Origin: Lunularia cruciata
Lineage: Eukaryota; Streptophyta; Marchantiopsida; Lunulariales; Lunulariaceae
Direction: 5' to 3'
NCBI GenBank assembly: GCA_948567375.1
Contig: OX419757.1
Location: forward strand, 6,138,001 to 6,202,000
DNA: 64,000 bases
A program made the translations under genes and the position numbers. Of the stretch, positions 9,366-20,318 are shown piece by piece (positions within the stretch are counted from its first letter, which is position 1; each line of letters starts with the position of its first letter). Under the pieces are notes generated by a model that was given only the letters and a program-made list of their open reading frames with translations, was not told the origin of the DNA and made no database searches.

Positions 9366-11300
9366 CTACCTTCTATGGTACATCTTCAACTTATCATGGT
9401 TAATCCTATCAAAGTGTCTTCCTCCCAACTCCTTGAGATCATAGGTGTAATTGCCCCACACCTTCTCTACTATAAAAGGTCCAAAGTACTTAGGCAAAAA
9501 CTTCTTTTGCACTCTCTTGAATCGAATGGAATCAAACAACATTACCCAATCACCTTCTTTGAAAGGCTCCACCTTCTTCTTGCCTTGCCTCTTGTTATAG
9601 CTCTCCTTTTGTTTCCTTTGGGCTTGCTCCACTCGAACCATAGCAACTGCTCTTGCCTCTTCCAACTCCATGAGTTGATCCTTCCTTGACTTCTCTGCAT
9701 CACTTCCTTGTGCTTTCTTCAATCTCCTATGAATGCTTTGGAAGGTAGGAAGATCAAAGTGAATAGGTAAGGTAGACTCAATACCATACACCAATTGGAA
9801 TGGAGAATATCCGGTGGAAGTCTTCATGGTTGTCCTATACTCCCACAAAACTGCATGAATCCTCTTGTCCCAATGATGTTTAGCCCCCTCCATTTCTGCA
9901 TCTTTGGCCAACATCATGCACAAGGTCTGATTGGTTCTCTCTACCAAGCCATTGGAATTTGGCTTATAGGATGTAGTTACTCTATATGTGATAGAGAAAT
10001 GTCGTAGCATGGCTGTAGTAATGCTTCCTGTAAACTCTCCTCCTCTATCAGAAACCAACTCCAAAGGGCATCCAAACCTAGTGATAATGCGTTCATAAAG
10101 AAATCTACCCACTTCATCTTCATTCTTGTCCCTCAATGGTCTAGCCTCAACCCACTTGGTAAGGTAATCAGTAACTACCACAATGTACCGATTGTTCCTT
10201 GGGGTTCTATTGAGAGGACCTACAAAATCAATTCCCCACTTCTCAAAAGGTCCTAGCAATGGAATTGATCTAAGTGGTGGAGTGGATGTAGACTTTCTAG
10301 AAAAAGCTTGACAAACATGACAAGTTTTGCAATAATCAAGACAATCCTTGAAAATCCCTCTCCAATGGTAACCTGCATCTAGAATCTTGAAAGCAGTCAC
10401 CTTTCCTGCAAAGTGTCCTCCACATACTAAACCTTCATGAAACTCCTTTATGAGTAGGATAGCCTCTTCCTTACCCACTGCTCTTCGAAGTAGACCATCT
10501 GCTCCTTGGTGAAAAAGAATATCCTCCACCATTGTGTAAGGTCTAGATCTTGCTGCAAGGGCCTTCCTCTCCCTAGCATGCATCCCTTCTGGATAGTTAC
10601 CTCTTGTCACAAAATCCACAATCTCCTTGTACTCCATTGGAATCTCTTGAGTGAATGAGATTGTCATGAGCTCCTCATCCGGGAAGGAATCATCTACTGG
10701 CTCATCTCCATCATGATCATAGGCTCTAGATAACAAATCAGCATTTGCATGTTTCTTTCCTGGCCTATCCTCAATTGTGTAGTCATACTCAGACAAGAGT
10801 ATCATCCACCTTGCTAGTCTCCCTTCAACATTAGGCTTGTTGAAGATGTACTTCAAAGCCTTGTGATCCGTGACAATGGTGGCTTTCCCTCCAATCAAGT
10901 AGTGTCTAATTTTCTTGAGACCAAAGATCACTGCCAACCCTTCTCTCTCCGTGACAGAGTAGTTCTTCTCTGCTGAAACCATCTGCCTACTAGCATAAGC
11001 TATTGGATGATCATGCCCATCTTGGTCTAATTGACTAAGAGTGCATCCTATAGCTACATTAGAAGCATCAGTGTAGAGGATGAAAGGCTTACTCCAATTA
11101 GGTTTAGCAAGAATTGGAGCTACAACAAGGGATTGCTTGAGCTCCTCAAAAGCTTTGAGAGCCTCCTTGTCTTCCAAAATCACCATGTAATCTACACCCT
11201 TCTTCATGTAGATGGTCAATGCATAAGCCTTGTTGGAAAATGAGAAGATGAACCTCCTATAGTACCCAACCATTCCCAAGAATTGGCATAACTTTGTCAA
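9366..11300 (-). CDS. B1 pol C-terminal part: RNase H and integrase (644 codons, open)
   Basis: This is an uninterrupted open frame. Residues 1-60 are the RT connection ('FLGMVGYYRRFI'). RNase H follows with YTDAS (D78), TERE (E118/E120) and TDHK (D145). Integrase has the zinc region H288, H296, C327, C330 and a catalytic triad at D358 (WGIDFVG), D418 (VSDRGGEF) and E454 (VERT), giving the canonical 35-residue spacing between the second Asp and Glu. A basic C-terminal segment ends at the stop at 9366, next to the purine tract. The first Met is not a real start; the frame is separated from upstream RT by a frameshift near 11300. The domain looks catalytically complete. Confidence 0.9.
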   Translation of the reverse strand: MTKLCQFLGMVGYYRRFIFSFSNKAYALTIYMKKGVDYMVILEDKEALKAFEELKQSLVVAPILAKPNWSKPFILYTDASNVAIGCTLSQLDQDGHDHPIAYASRQMVSAEKNYSVTEREGLAVIFGLKKIRHYLIGGKATIVTDHKALKYIFNKPNVEGRLARWMILLSEYDYTIEDRPGKKHANADLLSRAYDHDGDEPVDDSFPDEELMTISFTQEIPMEYKEIVDFVTRGNYPEGMHARERKALAARSRPYTMVEDILFHQGADGLLRRAVGKEEAILLIKEFHEGLVCGGHFAGKVTAFKILDAGYHWRGIFKDCLDYCKTCHVCQAFSRKSTSTPPLRSIPLLGPFEKWGIDFVGPLNRTPRNNRYIVVVTDYLTKWVEARPLRDKNEDEVGRFLYERIITRFGCPLELVSDRGGEFTGSITTAMLRHFSITYRVTTSYKPNSNGLVERTNQTLCMMLAKDAEMEGAKHHWDKRIHAVLWEYRTTMKTSTGYSPFQLVYGIESTLPIHFDLPTFQSIHRRLKKAQGSDAEKSRKDQLMELEEARAVAMVRVEQAQRKQKESYNKRQGKKKVEPFKEGDWVMLFDSIRFKRVQKKFLPKYFGPFIVEKVWGNYTYDLKELGGRHFDRINHDKLKMYHRR

Positions 11301-12415
11301 GCTTGAAGGAATGGAAGGTCTGAGATTTTCCTCACCTTCTCAGGATCAACTGCTATTCCATCCTTGGAGATGATGTGCCCCAAAAGTAGACCTTCTTCAC
11401 ATCCAAAAATGCACTTCTCTGGGTTGAGTGATGCATTTGCCTCATCCAAGCGTTGCAAGACTTTGATTAGGTGCTCAAAGTGCTCCTCCTTGCTCCCATA
11501 GACACAAAAGTCATCAATGAAATCTCTCACAAATTTCCCAATGAAAGGTTCAAATACCTTGTTCATAAACCGTTGGAATGTGGCTGGAGCATTGGAAAGC
11601 CCAAAAGGCATGACCTTGAAAGTATAAGTTCCCCAAGGTGTGGTGAATGTGGTGAGTTGTTGATGCTCTGGTGCAATCTTGATTTGGTTATATCCACTAT
11701 AACCATCTCCAAAACTGTACCTCTCATGACCTGCAACCTCCTCCAAGATCTCATCAATGAATGGCAATGGGTAGTAGTCCTTCTTGGTAACAGCATTGAG
11801 CTTCTTGTAATCCACACATACCCAAAGCTTGCCATTCTTTTTCTTCACAATGACAATTAGAGACACCCATTCTGAATTCTCCACCTCAAAGATAAATCCA
11901 GCCTCCTTGAGCTTATCAATCTCCTCCTTCACAACCAAAGATATTGGTGGGCTAATGTGACGTTGGTTTTGGCGGATTGGTCTTGCATGTGACTCCACCT
12001 CTATCTTGTGCTCCTCCAAGGTGACTTCCTTCAAATCCTTGTAATTGAAAGCAAAAACATGGATGAACTTGCGGAAAATCTCCTCAAATCTCACCTTCTC
12101 CTCCTTGGTAACATTTGGGTCATACTTGAGAGTAGCTAACCTTCTCTCTACCTCCTCAAGTGTCAATGGTGATTTATCTGGGTCCTTCAAAACCTCTGGC
12201 TTAGGTGAAAATTCCATAGCACACAAAGGATACACATCTGAATCAGATTCAGATTCATCCTCCTCCGTGGAAGTCTCCTCTTCCATGCTTGTGTCCACAC
12301 CTGAAGCTTCTTCTTCAGAATCTGATTCCCAATAATCAGAAGATGGTGTATCTGAATGTGAAGTGTTGGTGGTGTTAATCACAAGAATTGTGACTCTATG
12401 GTTTGATGGGCCCAA
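11297..12415 (-). pseudogene. B1 reverse transcriptase (372 codons, frameshifted into RNase H)
   Basis: The N-terminal third is Ser/Glu/Asp-rich (about residues 20-60), a spacer between protease and polymerase. RT follows: 'VIVKKKNGKLWVCVDYKKLN', 'YSGYNQIKIAP', MPFGLSNAPATFQ and the active site FIDDFCVYG, then 'LGHIISKDGIAVDPEK'. The frame ends at 11297 through a frameshift relative to the downstream frame starting at 11300. In B2 the same region continues in one frame, so the shift is specific to B1. Confidence 0.88.
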
Positions 12416-12580
12416 TCCTCAATTACCCTTTGTGCCATCGATCAGGTGTGCATGCTACTCTCAACCATGGCCTCCCAAGAAGTAAGTCATAGCTTGAATC
12501 CTTCAAGACTTGGAAAGTCATGAGATTTTGAACTCCCGTAACTGAAACTACCACTTTATCCATCACCCCTATTGGTCAAA

Positions 12581-13317
12581 TGTAATACTCCGAGGACAAG
12601 AGAAGAGAGAAAACACAAATTTCACACTCAAACAATCAATGCCCCAAAGGAGCACCTTCTCTTTATTATATAGGCAAAGAGGATCTCCTCCAAGGAAGCT
12701 CCACCATAGGATTAGGGACACAGATAGGTGACATATCAGCAAGCTCCACCCTTGGATTACTTACTTGGATGGGTGACATGTCTGGTCTAGGTCCTATCTG
12801 GTTGGTCAAACAAGCTTTGATCGGAGGGAATCTTGTAGGGAATCTTCCTATAGGAATCTCAGAATCACGTGAGTAAGGTACCGTTGGAAAGCTCTCGACG
12901 AGACAAAGCAGGGGGGGAGAGAAGGCCAACCTTTCCTCCATTGGGGGGAATTTGCACATTTTCAAGGCCTAATTCATCCGTTTAGGCCTCCAAAATTGCC
13001 TTCAAAGATTTTAGGCATATTTTGGTTCTTACTCTATTAGTAGAAGTCCCCTTTTGGTGATACTTATTTCTGATCTGTTTAGTCCATCATGTGTAACATC
13101 CTTCCAGATGTTACCAAACCAATTCTCACCTTTAAATCATATGTCTAGCTATTGGATCTAAGGTTCTCAAGTCTATTTCGGTTTCTACCCTATTAGTAGA
13201 AGTACTCTTTTGGTGATACTTCTATCCTATCTATTTTGACCATCATGTATACATCATTCTAGATGTTACCAAACCAAATTTCACATCTAGATCATATGGC
13301 TAGCTCTTGGTATTACA
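12581..13317 (-). mobile_element. Solo LTR of element 1's family, 737 bp, target duplication TCAAA
   Basis: The ends are TGTAATAC and GTATTACA, a perfect short inverted terminus. The 5-bp TCAAA at 12576-12580 is repeated at 13318-13322. Removing the insert gives the uninterrupted sequence seen in B2 near 59047-59070. The interior is the reverse complement of the partial LTR at 1-492, so it belongs to element 1's family and lies in the opposite orientation. No primer site or coding region is attached. It is therefore most simply explained by LTR-LTR recombination after insertion. Confidence 0.93.
13035..13317. repeat. Tandem duplication of about 156 bp inside the solo LTR
   Basis: The block starting 'tattagtagaagt' at 13035 recurs at 13191 with the same following order: 'cttttggtgatactt', a 'catcatgt' block, 'agatgttaccaaacca' and 'atcatatg'. 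The offset is 156 bases. The copies differ at several sites, so the duplication is not recent. Confidence 0.75.
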
Positions 13318-14916
13318 TCAAACTTGTTGCTTGTTTGCCATGCTCACCACAAATGTTGAAGGTCTTGAGGGTATCATACCCAACTTCATCAAGCTTTCTG
13401 ACTTTGCATTCATTGCTGATCCTCCATCACCAAGTGCATCCTTGATGTTGTGACCATTCACTCTCACATCAATCTTGGAGGCATATTCACAAGCCTCCCA
13501 TGGTGCTGGCTTGGCATCCACCACCCCCATTGATACTGGAGCTTTTGCTTTCTTCTTCCTCTTGCTCCTTATATAACTCAAACCACCTCTAAGCTCCTTT
13601 CTTAAGGTAGGGTTCAAAGCAATCAATTGGCCCACTATGATGTTAGCCTTGTGGCTACCAAAATCCTCCAACACATTGTAGTTCCACTGTTGCTTTGAAA
13701 TCAAGAAATCCCTTATCCCCAACTTCTTCCTTAAAGTCTTTGTTGTTGATGGTGTTGAGGTGCGAGTGCTCCTAGTAGACATAGGAGTAAATCCTTGAGA
13801 AGAATGAATATCCTTTGCAAAACGAGCTCTCTTCTTCTCTTGTAACAAAAGCTCCAAATTAAGACGCTTGGAGTTTGAGCACTCTCCCTTCTCATACTTG
13901 CTCTCAACTACATCTATGGATGCTATCTCCTTACCTTTGTTTGGATTAGAAGCCACTTGGGTTTCACTACCTCCCTCTTTCCCTCTATTGGCTTCCTCAT
14001 AACCCCTTCCTCCATGGTAAGTGGAATTTGGGCAATTCCTTTAGATATGGCCTCTTCCTCTACAACCAAAACAATTTCTATCATTGAAATTGTTGGCTGG
14101 TTGGCCTCCTCTATATGGATAGTTTCCATAACTCCTAGGCCCTCTCCCTACATTCTGATCCACCTCTCTCTTCTCCCATAGTTGCACCACATTGATCTTG
14201 AGGTCCGCAAGTTGTTCTGTGATGGTTTGAAGTGGATCTTTTGGTAGAGGTGCAAGAATTGGAGCAACTACTACTTGTGGTGCAACCTTTGTCACCAAAT
14301 TATCAGAAGTTTCACCATACTTGTAGCCTTGAGGAGGATGCACAACCTCCTTCACCACCAAATCACTCTCATCCCCTTCTAAACTCTCCTCCATACGAAT
14401 TGCGATCTTGATAGCTTCAACCTTGGAAGAAGGTTTCTCATATCTCACCTTGCTTCTAATTTGTGGTCTCAACCCTCCCACAAAATTCTTGGTGAGCATG
14501 GCTCCTATGCCTATCATTGTGGTCTCCACATCATCCCCACCCTTCCTCAACACTATGCAAAATCTAGACTCTAACTTTTCCACTCTTTCCACATAGACTC
14601 TCACTTTCTCTCCATCTCCCTGTTTGAGAAAAGTAACTTTACTCATCAATATCTCATAACTTTCATCTGGAAGAAAGTTCTCAATGAGTGCTGAAGTCAA
14701 AGTCTCCCAAGACTCTTCTTCCCCATCTCTCCTCTCTCTCTTTTGGTATTCTGACTCATACCATGTAAGTGCTGCATCCTCAAAGAAATCTGGTAATAAT
14801 GAGGCCCACTCATTCTTCCTCCTCTCATTGTTTCCTATGCAAGCTCTCTTGAAGTCTCTCACAAAGGCCTCCATATCTTCTCCATCCTTGCCAAAGAAAA
14901 CCGGAAGTTTCCCCAT
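13318..14916 (-). pseudogene. B1 gag and protease N-terminal part, one frame with a single stop
   Basis: From the Met at 14916 (MGKLPVFFGKDGEDMEAFVR) a gag domain of about 250 residues is followed by a zinc knuckle starting CFGCRGRGHI. The only in-frame stop is TAA at 14041-14043; B2 has CAA at the same codon, so this is a C-to-T change on the coding strand. The frame then continues through a basic linker to the protease strand 'IKDALGDGGSAMNA' (D-G-G in place of D-S/T-G) and ends at the solo LTR. The rest of the protease (12416-12580) lies beyond that LTR. The knuckle's second Cys, changed context and stop make this copy non-functional. Confidence 0.85.
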
Positions 14917-15094
14917 CTTAACCCCTCACTACCTTTCTTTTCTCTCAATTTTCTTTTTCTTTTTCTTTTTTCTTTTCTCTCACTCTATTACTAATAGAGT
15001 ATATACATGACTAACACCATTTGAGAATTATCCACTCTAGGGAACACAAAAGGCTCAGGTTGCTCCAAGATTTCTATAGCAACATCAAATCCTA
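14917..15094 (-). other. B1 residual 5' leader, pyrimidine-rich on the plus strand
   Basis: This aligns with B2 60673-60834, including a T/C-rich run and 'tctattactaatagagtat'. There is no gene in it. Homology to B2 stops after 'aacatcaaatccta' at 15094. Confidence 0.8.
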
Positions 15095-15095
15095 T
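15094..15095. other. Rearrangement junction between B1 leader and element F LTR
   Basis: Left of this point the sequence matches the B2 leader; right of it the sequence matches the repeat-rich interior of the F-family LTR. There is no TG...CA end and no target duplication. The 5' LTR of B1 and the right halves of A2, A1 and element 1 are all absent beyond it. A large deletion, or a recombination joining two insertion clusters, is the simplest reading. Confidence 0.7.
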
Positions 15096-16273
15096 GAGTC
15101 TCACTCAAATTTTGAAAATCATCTCCTGGCCCTGGCACAGCCCTAAGGCATCTCAAAAATCCTTCTTTGGCCCTACAAGAGTCCCTCTCGACTTTCAAAA
15201 AATCCGATGGCCCTATCACAGCCCTAAGGCACTCTCTAGAATTCCTCAGCTCTCAAGACTCTCACTCAACTTTTTGAAATTCATCTCCTGGTCCTATCAC
15301 AGCCCTAAGGCATCTCAAAAATCCTTCTCTTGCCCTCCAAGAGTCCCTCTTAACTTTTGAAAAATCTCCTGGCCCTGTCACAACCCTAAGGCACTCTCCA
15401 AAATTCCTTAGCCCTCAAGTCTCTCACCCCACTTTTTGAAATTCATCTCATGGTCCTGTCACAGCCCTAAGGCATCTCAAAAATCCTTCTCTGGCCCTGC
15501 AAGAGTCCCTCTCAACTTTCAAAAAATCTCATGGCCTTGTCACAGCCCTAAGGCACTCTCAAAAATTCCTCAGCCCTGAAGACTCTCACTCCACTTTTCA
15601 AAATCCATCTCCTGGTCCTCTCATAGCCCTAAGGCACTCTCAAAAATTCCTCAACCCTCAAGACTCTCACTCCACTTTCAAAATTCATCTCCTGGTCATG
15701 TCACAGCCCTAAGGCACTCCTTTCTTGAAAAAAAATCTCCCCCTTTGTCCTATCCCAGCCTTGGAATCCTTACTAGAAAAATAAACTCTCCTCTCCTGCC
15801 ACAACCCTACTCCTTCTCCCTGCATTCTTTCTCTCGAAAATCCCAACTCCCTGCTGCCCCTCCCCAAGTCTAAGCCTCTCTCCCTAAAATCCCTGTCCAA
15901 CCCTATCCCTTATCCAAGCAGACCTTTCTCCCAAAACTTTTCCTCCCTATTCCTGGCTGCTTTGTGCACTTTTTCACAATCCCCAAAACCCTATGCTATT
16001 GCTCCTAATTAAAATACTCTTGACCCCAATAACATAACCCCAATAACAAACTCCAACTCTGAAGTGACATGCTAATAACCCCCAAGCTTATGTAACCTTA
16101 AAGAAAATCCACCACTCAATTCCCTCCCTCCCTTAACACAAGAGAAAATCCTTGAGCTTACAAGAACACAAACAACTACCGGTTTCACCATAACATAAAC
16201 CCTTGAGTTCAATAACATGGAAGACTCACACCAAATGGCACCACTACTACGTGTAGATTATTTTCCCAACAAC
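15095..16273 (-). repeat. F 3' LTR, truncated at 15095
   Basis: The internal edge ends 'ttttcccaacaaca' on the plus strand, matching the end of the solo LTR at 17951 (TGTTGTCGGGAAAATAG) in reverse complement. It adjoins a purine tract, so it is the 3' LTR. The first ~640 bases are degenerate tandem units built on 'cacagccctaaggca...ctcaaaaattcctcagccctcaagactctcac', with a period of about 80-90 bases. The remainder is unique C-rich LTR sequence. There is no gene. Confidence 0.82.
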
Positions 16274-16290
16274 ATCCACCCCCACCAATC
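16274..16290 (-). other. F polypurine tract
   Basis: On the sense (minus) strand the run GGATTGGTGGGGGTGGA abuts the LTR start TGTTGTTGGG. This is the expected position for plus-strand priming and supports the orientation of F. Confidence 0.7.
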
Positions 16291-16335
16291 CTGTGCAGCC
16301 ACCGGTCTGCACCAGCAAGTCCGGAGTGACCAATA

Positions 16336-17776
16336 TCAACTTTCTTCAGTGGCTTCTTCTAAATCACCTCTAGAGCTGAAGTCACAATATTTTTCCTCCT
16401 CGGTCCCTGATCGCCTCTTGAAAAGTTTAACCCTTTTCCCTGCATATGGCAGACAATGTTCAGTACCATCTAGCTCTTGCACACGATAGGTGGCATTCTC
16501 ATGAACTTTGGTAACAACAAATGGGCCATGCCAACGGCAGGCAAACTTCTTAAGGATCAAATGCTGTAAGTCTAGGCTGTTATCAGAAACCAACACCCAG
16601 TCCCCTTCACTGATAGGCACTGGTCACAGTCGGTGAGTCTTGTCAAATTATACTTTGTTCCTCAGCCGCGCTTCCTTCACCTTCTCGCGTGCCACTTGTA
16701 TTCTCTATAGTGTTAGGTTAAAGTGCTCAATTCTGAGCATTATCAATTCCTCAATAGACATTGTCCTCCCACTAAACAGTTCTCCAACTAACAATGTCCT
16801 CTTCCATATGCATAATAGGTAAGTGCCCTGATACTAATTCAGCAGGCGGCATTCCAGACAATGAGCTGCAAGTTAACCTATCAGCCATAAGTGCTAAGGG
16901 CAGCAAATCATGCCATCTGTAGGTCTCACCTTGGCAAGCCTTCACCAAAGCATTCACTATCAGCGGATGACCTCGCTCACTCTTACCGTTGGCTTTCGGA
17001 GTGTAGGCAGTAGTCAGGTTCAGTTTGATTTTGAACTTAGCAAAGAAGTCAGCTGCTTCCCTTGCATCCAGCTCACCTCGATCTGCCCTCATATGGTAGA
17101 AACATCTGTGCCTGGCAATGATATCCTCTAAGACAAACCAACACACCTGTTGGGTATGCATAGACAAAAATGCTCTTCCTTCCACATAATTAGACAGGTC
17201 TTCCCTAACTAGTACTAGATATTTAGCTCCTTGGACTCCTAAAGGCATATGAACCAAGTCCAAAACCCACTGAAAATGGAGGTTCAACGGATAAGTAGGT
17301 TTCAAACCATCTCTGTGCCTTACCTTGGAGTAGATCTGACAAATTTCACAGGTTTCCACATACCGCCATACCTCTATATAAATACCTGGCCACCCGTACA
17401 AACCCCAGATGCGCTCGTATGTACCTTGAACCCCACGATGTTTGGCAGAATCCGCATCATGCGAGTCCCGTAGCACTCTCTGCTTTGTCTCCTCATCTCC
17501 CAACACTCTCAGTGGAACTCTAGAGCTGCCCTTGGGCTTTTGCTAGAGATACCCATCCCTCATCAAGAATTTTCTAGATCTCCTTCTAATCTTCTCAAAC
17601 TCTTCCCTGGTCCATTCGAAGTTCTTCTCTAGAGAACTAAGATACTTCCCAACCACCAAAAGATCATCCTTGAACAGTTCTTCTCTAAAGGGTAAGTTCA
17701 AGTCCAGCTCATGCACATCCACCATACAGTCATTTTCAGATCCTTTGTAACATGCTCTAGACATCATATCTGCCAC
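16336..17776 (-). pseudogene. F integrase and RNase H-integrase linker (broken)
   Basis: The linker 17776-17543 starts MADMMSRACYKG, the usual end of RNase H, and runs into a helical spacer. The integrase frame 17506-16772 has the zinc region H16, H23, C53, C56 and the catalytic residues D83 (VLDLVHM), D142 (RADRGEL) and E177 (NGKSERG). The C-terminal part, 16620-16336, has 'WHGPFVVTKVHENATYRVQE', a typical integrase tail. Stops and shifts separate the three pieces, near 17510 and 16625-16770. The spacing of the core residues is close to the family norm. Confidence 0.8.
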
Positions 17777-17950
17777 TGGATTGTCCTTCCCACTATGTAC
17801 CTTAGCTCTAGATTAAACATCCAAACAAATGCTATCCAACGCAACATGGCAATGTCTGGAGTGTCACAGTTGGCAACCATTCCAAGCATCAGCAAGCAAT
17901 CTATCTCTACAATGACATAGGCCCCTATTAAGCAATTTCTATCTTGCCGT
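17764..17950 (-). pseudogene. F RNase H, C-terminal half
   Basis: This half reads 'RNCLIGAYVIVEIDCLLML' with the Asp expected in RNase H, then 'DIAMLRWIAFV' and 'LRYIVGRTIQW'. It ends exactly at the solo LTR border at 17950. If one copy of the CCGT duplication is ignored, the reading frame continues across the LTR into the N-terminal half at 20319, which shows what the insertion disrupted. Confidence 0.75.
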
Positions 17951-20318
17951 TGTTGTCGGGAAAATAGCCCATGTGTACCCTTGAGGCTTTTGGTGTGATA
18001 AATTTTCTTTTCTCTTTTAGTTGTTGTAAGGAACATGGATTTATGTCAATATGTCTCAGGTGTGATTTTATACTACCTTGCCGCGGGAGATATTTCCTAT
18101 ATTATTGTGAAGCTGGGAAAAGTTATGGTATTATTAGTTCAAGGAGTTTTTTAATCTGGCTTGAGCCAAGAAATGATGTTGGGTTACACTAGCTCAGGTT
18201 GTTTTACGTTATTGGAGTGGAAAGGGTTCTGGACAGGGGAAGATAAAGGAGACAATTCTCAAGAAAAGGGAGCTATCGGAAATGGACCAGAAAAAAAATT
18301 TTTGGCAGAGGGAGAAGAATATCTGGCTGTGGGGGCTTTGAGAGTATGGACATGAAGGAAAGGGAATCGAAAGGGTTTTTGGAGAGAGAGGACTGTAGGA
18401 AGTTTTATTTTTTGAAGAATAGGGCCTGAACAGACAAGGAGAGGGCTGTTGGGACAAAGGAGAATTCTTGAAGAGATAGGTCTGGCCAGGATAGAGAGAA
18501 AATTTTTGAGAAGGCTTGGCTGTGCAGAAGGTTTGGAGAGTGCTGGTTGGACAAAGGAGAATTCTTGAAGAGATAGGTCTGGCCAGGACAGAGAGAGAAA
18601 TTTTGAGAAGGCTTGGCTGTGCAGAAGGTTTGGAGAGTGCTGTTGGGAGAAAGGAGAATTCGGGGAAAAAAGGCCTTCTGTTGAGACAGGAGCAGGGGAG
18701 GAGTGTTAGAGATGCCTTAGGATGTGCTTGGACCAGGGGAAGGAATTTTTGAAATCTGAGTGAGTGTCTTGAAGCCGGAAGGATTTTTGAGATGCCTTAG
18801 GCTATGCTTGGACCAGGAGAAGGAATTTTAGAAATCTGAGTGATTGTCTTGAAGGCTGAAGGATTTATGAGATGCCTTAGGGCTGTGCTTGGACCACGGG
18901 AAGGAATTTTAGAAATCTGAGTGAGTGTCTTGAAGGGTGAAGGATTTTTGAGATGCCTTAGGGCTGTGCTTGGACCAGGAGATGAAATTTCAAAATCTGA
19001 GTGAGTGTCTTGAAGGCTGAAGGATTTTTGAGATGCCTTAGGCTGTGCTTGGACCAGGGTAAGGAATTTCGAAATCTGAGTGAGTGTCTTGAAGGCTAAA
19101 GGATTTCCGAGATGCCTTAGGGCTGTGCTTGGACCAGGAGATGAAATTTTGAAATTTGAGTGAGTATCTTGAGGGCTGAAGGATTTTTGAAATGCCTTAG
19201 GGCTGTGACAGGAGCAGAAAGAAAATCAAAGGAGCAAGATATTTTTGAGTTTTGCTTGGTCATTGATTTGGAACAGTGGAGAAGAGAAGGAGTTGAAATC
19301 TGCAGGAAGGAATGAACTAAGGCAAGAGCAAGAGAAGAAAATCGAGAGTCTGACTTTGCTTGCACAAGATAGGAGAGATTTTGAAGGTTGGATTCCCTGA
19401 GCAGTAGCCAATGACATGGTAGATTCGTGTTAGGGTTGCTATGATTGGACATGGAATGATCTTGAATTTGGAAGGATGTTTATTGTGAGAATGTTGATAG
19501 GAGAGCAAATCTTGAATGAAGAATGTTTGTTGTGAAGAGGTAGACGTGGAACAAATTTTGAATGTAAAGGATGTGTTGTTGCAAATGTGATAGTGAAGAA
19601 TTCTCATGAAGGGGAGACTAGGCAGAGTGAATGAGAGATTGGGTAGAGTAAATGAGAGACTGGACAGAGCAAATGAGAGAATGGACAAAGTGAATGAGAG
19701 ACTGTTCAGAGTGAAGGAGCGAGAGTCTCCAGGGCTTGGTCTGGACAGGAGTGAACTATTGAAGAGAGATTTTTGAAGGTTGCCTTGCCTTGGTCTGTGA
19801 CAGAAGGAGAGAGAAACTTTTGAAAGTGCTATCGAGCATGACAATGGCCAGATGAACAAATGGCAGGGAGTATGCCTTGAAGGAGTGCAGGGTAGAGGAG
19901 AGAAATTTTTGCAAGAAAACAAAGCCTTGAGAGTGCAGGGCAGAAAATGAGTTTCTTTGCAAGAGAATGAATGACCTTACAAGAAAGAGAAGGCTGGACT
20001 GGAAAGAAAATTTTGCAGGTCTAGTAAAGCTGAGAGGATGGTGTGTTTGGCCTATGACTACCGTTGTGGAAGCCCCATTTTAGGAGCTCTCAGTTTGTCT
20101 ATATGAAAGGTTTGACTCAATAGCCTGGCCTGGTTGAGTTGACTAGAATACTAATTGTTGTTCATAAAGTAAAATTCCAGCCTCTCCTAGGAACCATCAG
20201 GTCCCAAAACCATAGCTGAAACCACGTAAGCTAGCCAGTTCTGGGAAAGCCGAGGACAAACTAAGCACAAGCAGCCAGGTGCCCGGTGCACTCTTGAGGC
20301 CAAAAAAATTCCCTGACA
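17951..20318 (+). mobile_element. Solo LTR of F's own family, 2,368 bp, target duplication CCGT
   Basis: The ends are TGTTGTCGGG and TTCCCTGACA. CCGT occurs at 17947-17950 and again at 20319-20322. The interior matches the F 5' LTR in reverse complement, so it lies opposite to F. It contains a tandem duplication of about 97 bp (18461-18650), some six units of about 80 bp (18700-19215) and a 20-bp array (19612-19730). It sits inside F's RNase H, so it arrived later. Open frames in it are not conserved with the other LTRs. Confidence 0.9.

Larger units (their letters stand above)
8630..15094 (-). mobile_element. Element B1: OTA/Athila-like gypsy retrotransposon, 5' LTR lost
   Basis: B1 is a minus-strand element inserted in A2: 3' LTR 8630-9317, purine tract, integrase/RNaseH/RT, PR and gag up to 14916, then a short leader to 15094. 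It aligns with B2 (55109-62929) almost base for base, so its missing 5' leader and 5' LTR can be inferred to have been lost at the 15094/15095 junction. A solo LTR (12581-13317) interrupts its protease region. The RT active site context FIDDFCVYG and an Asp-tRNA-like primer site in B2 suggest the Ogre/Tat/Athila branch; this needs a tree. Confidence 0.88.

Noticed and set aside
15095-15770. CRISPR-like array
   Set aside because: Units are adjacent, degenerate and without unique spacers, in a plant LTR; it is a minisatellite.
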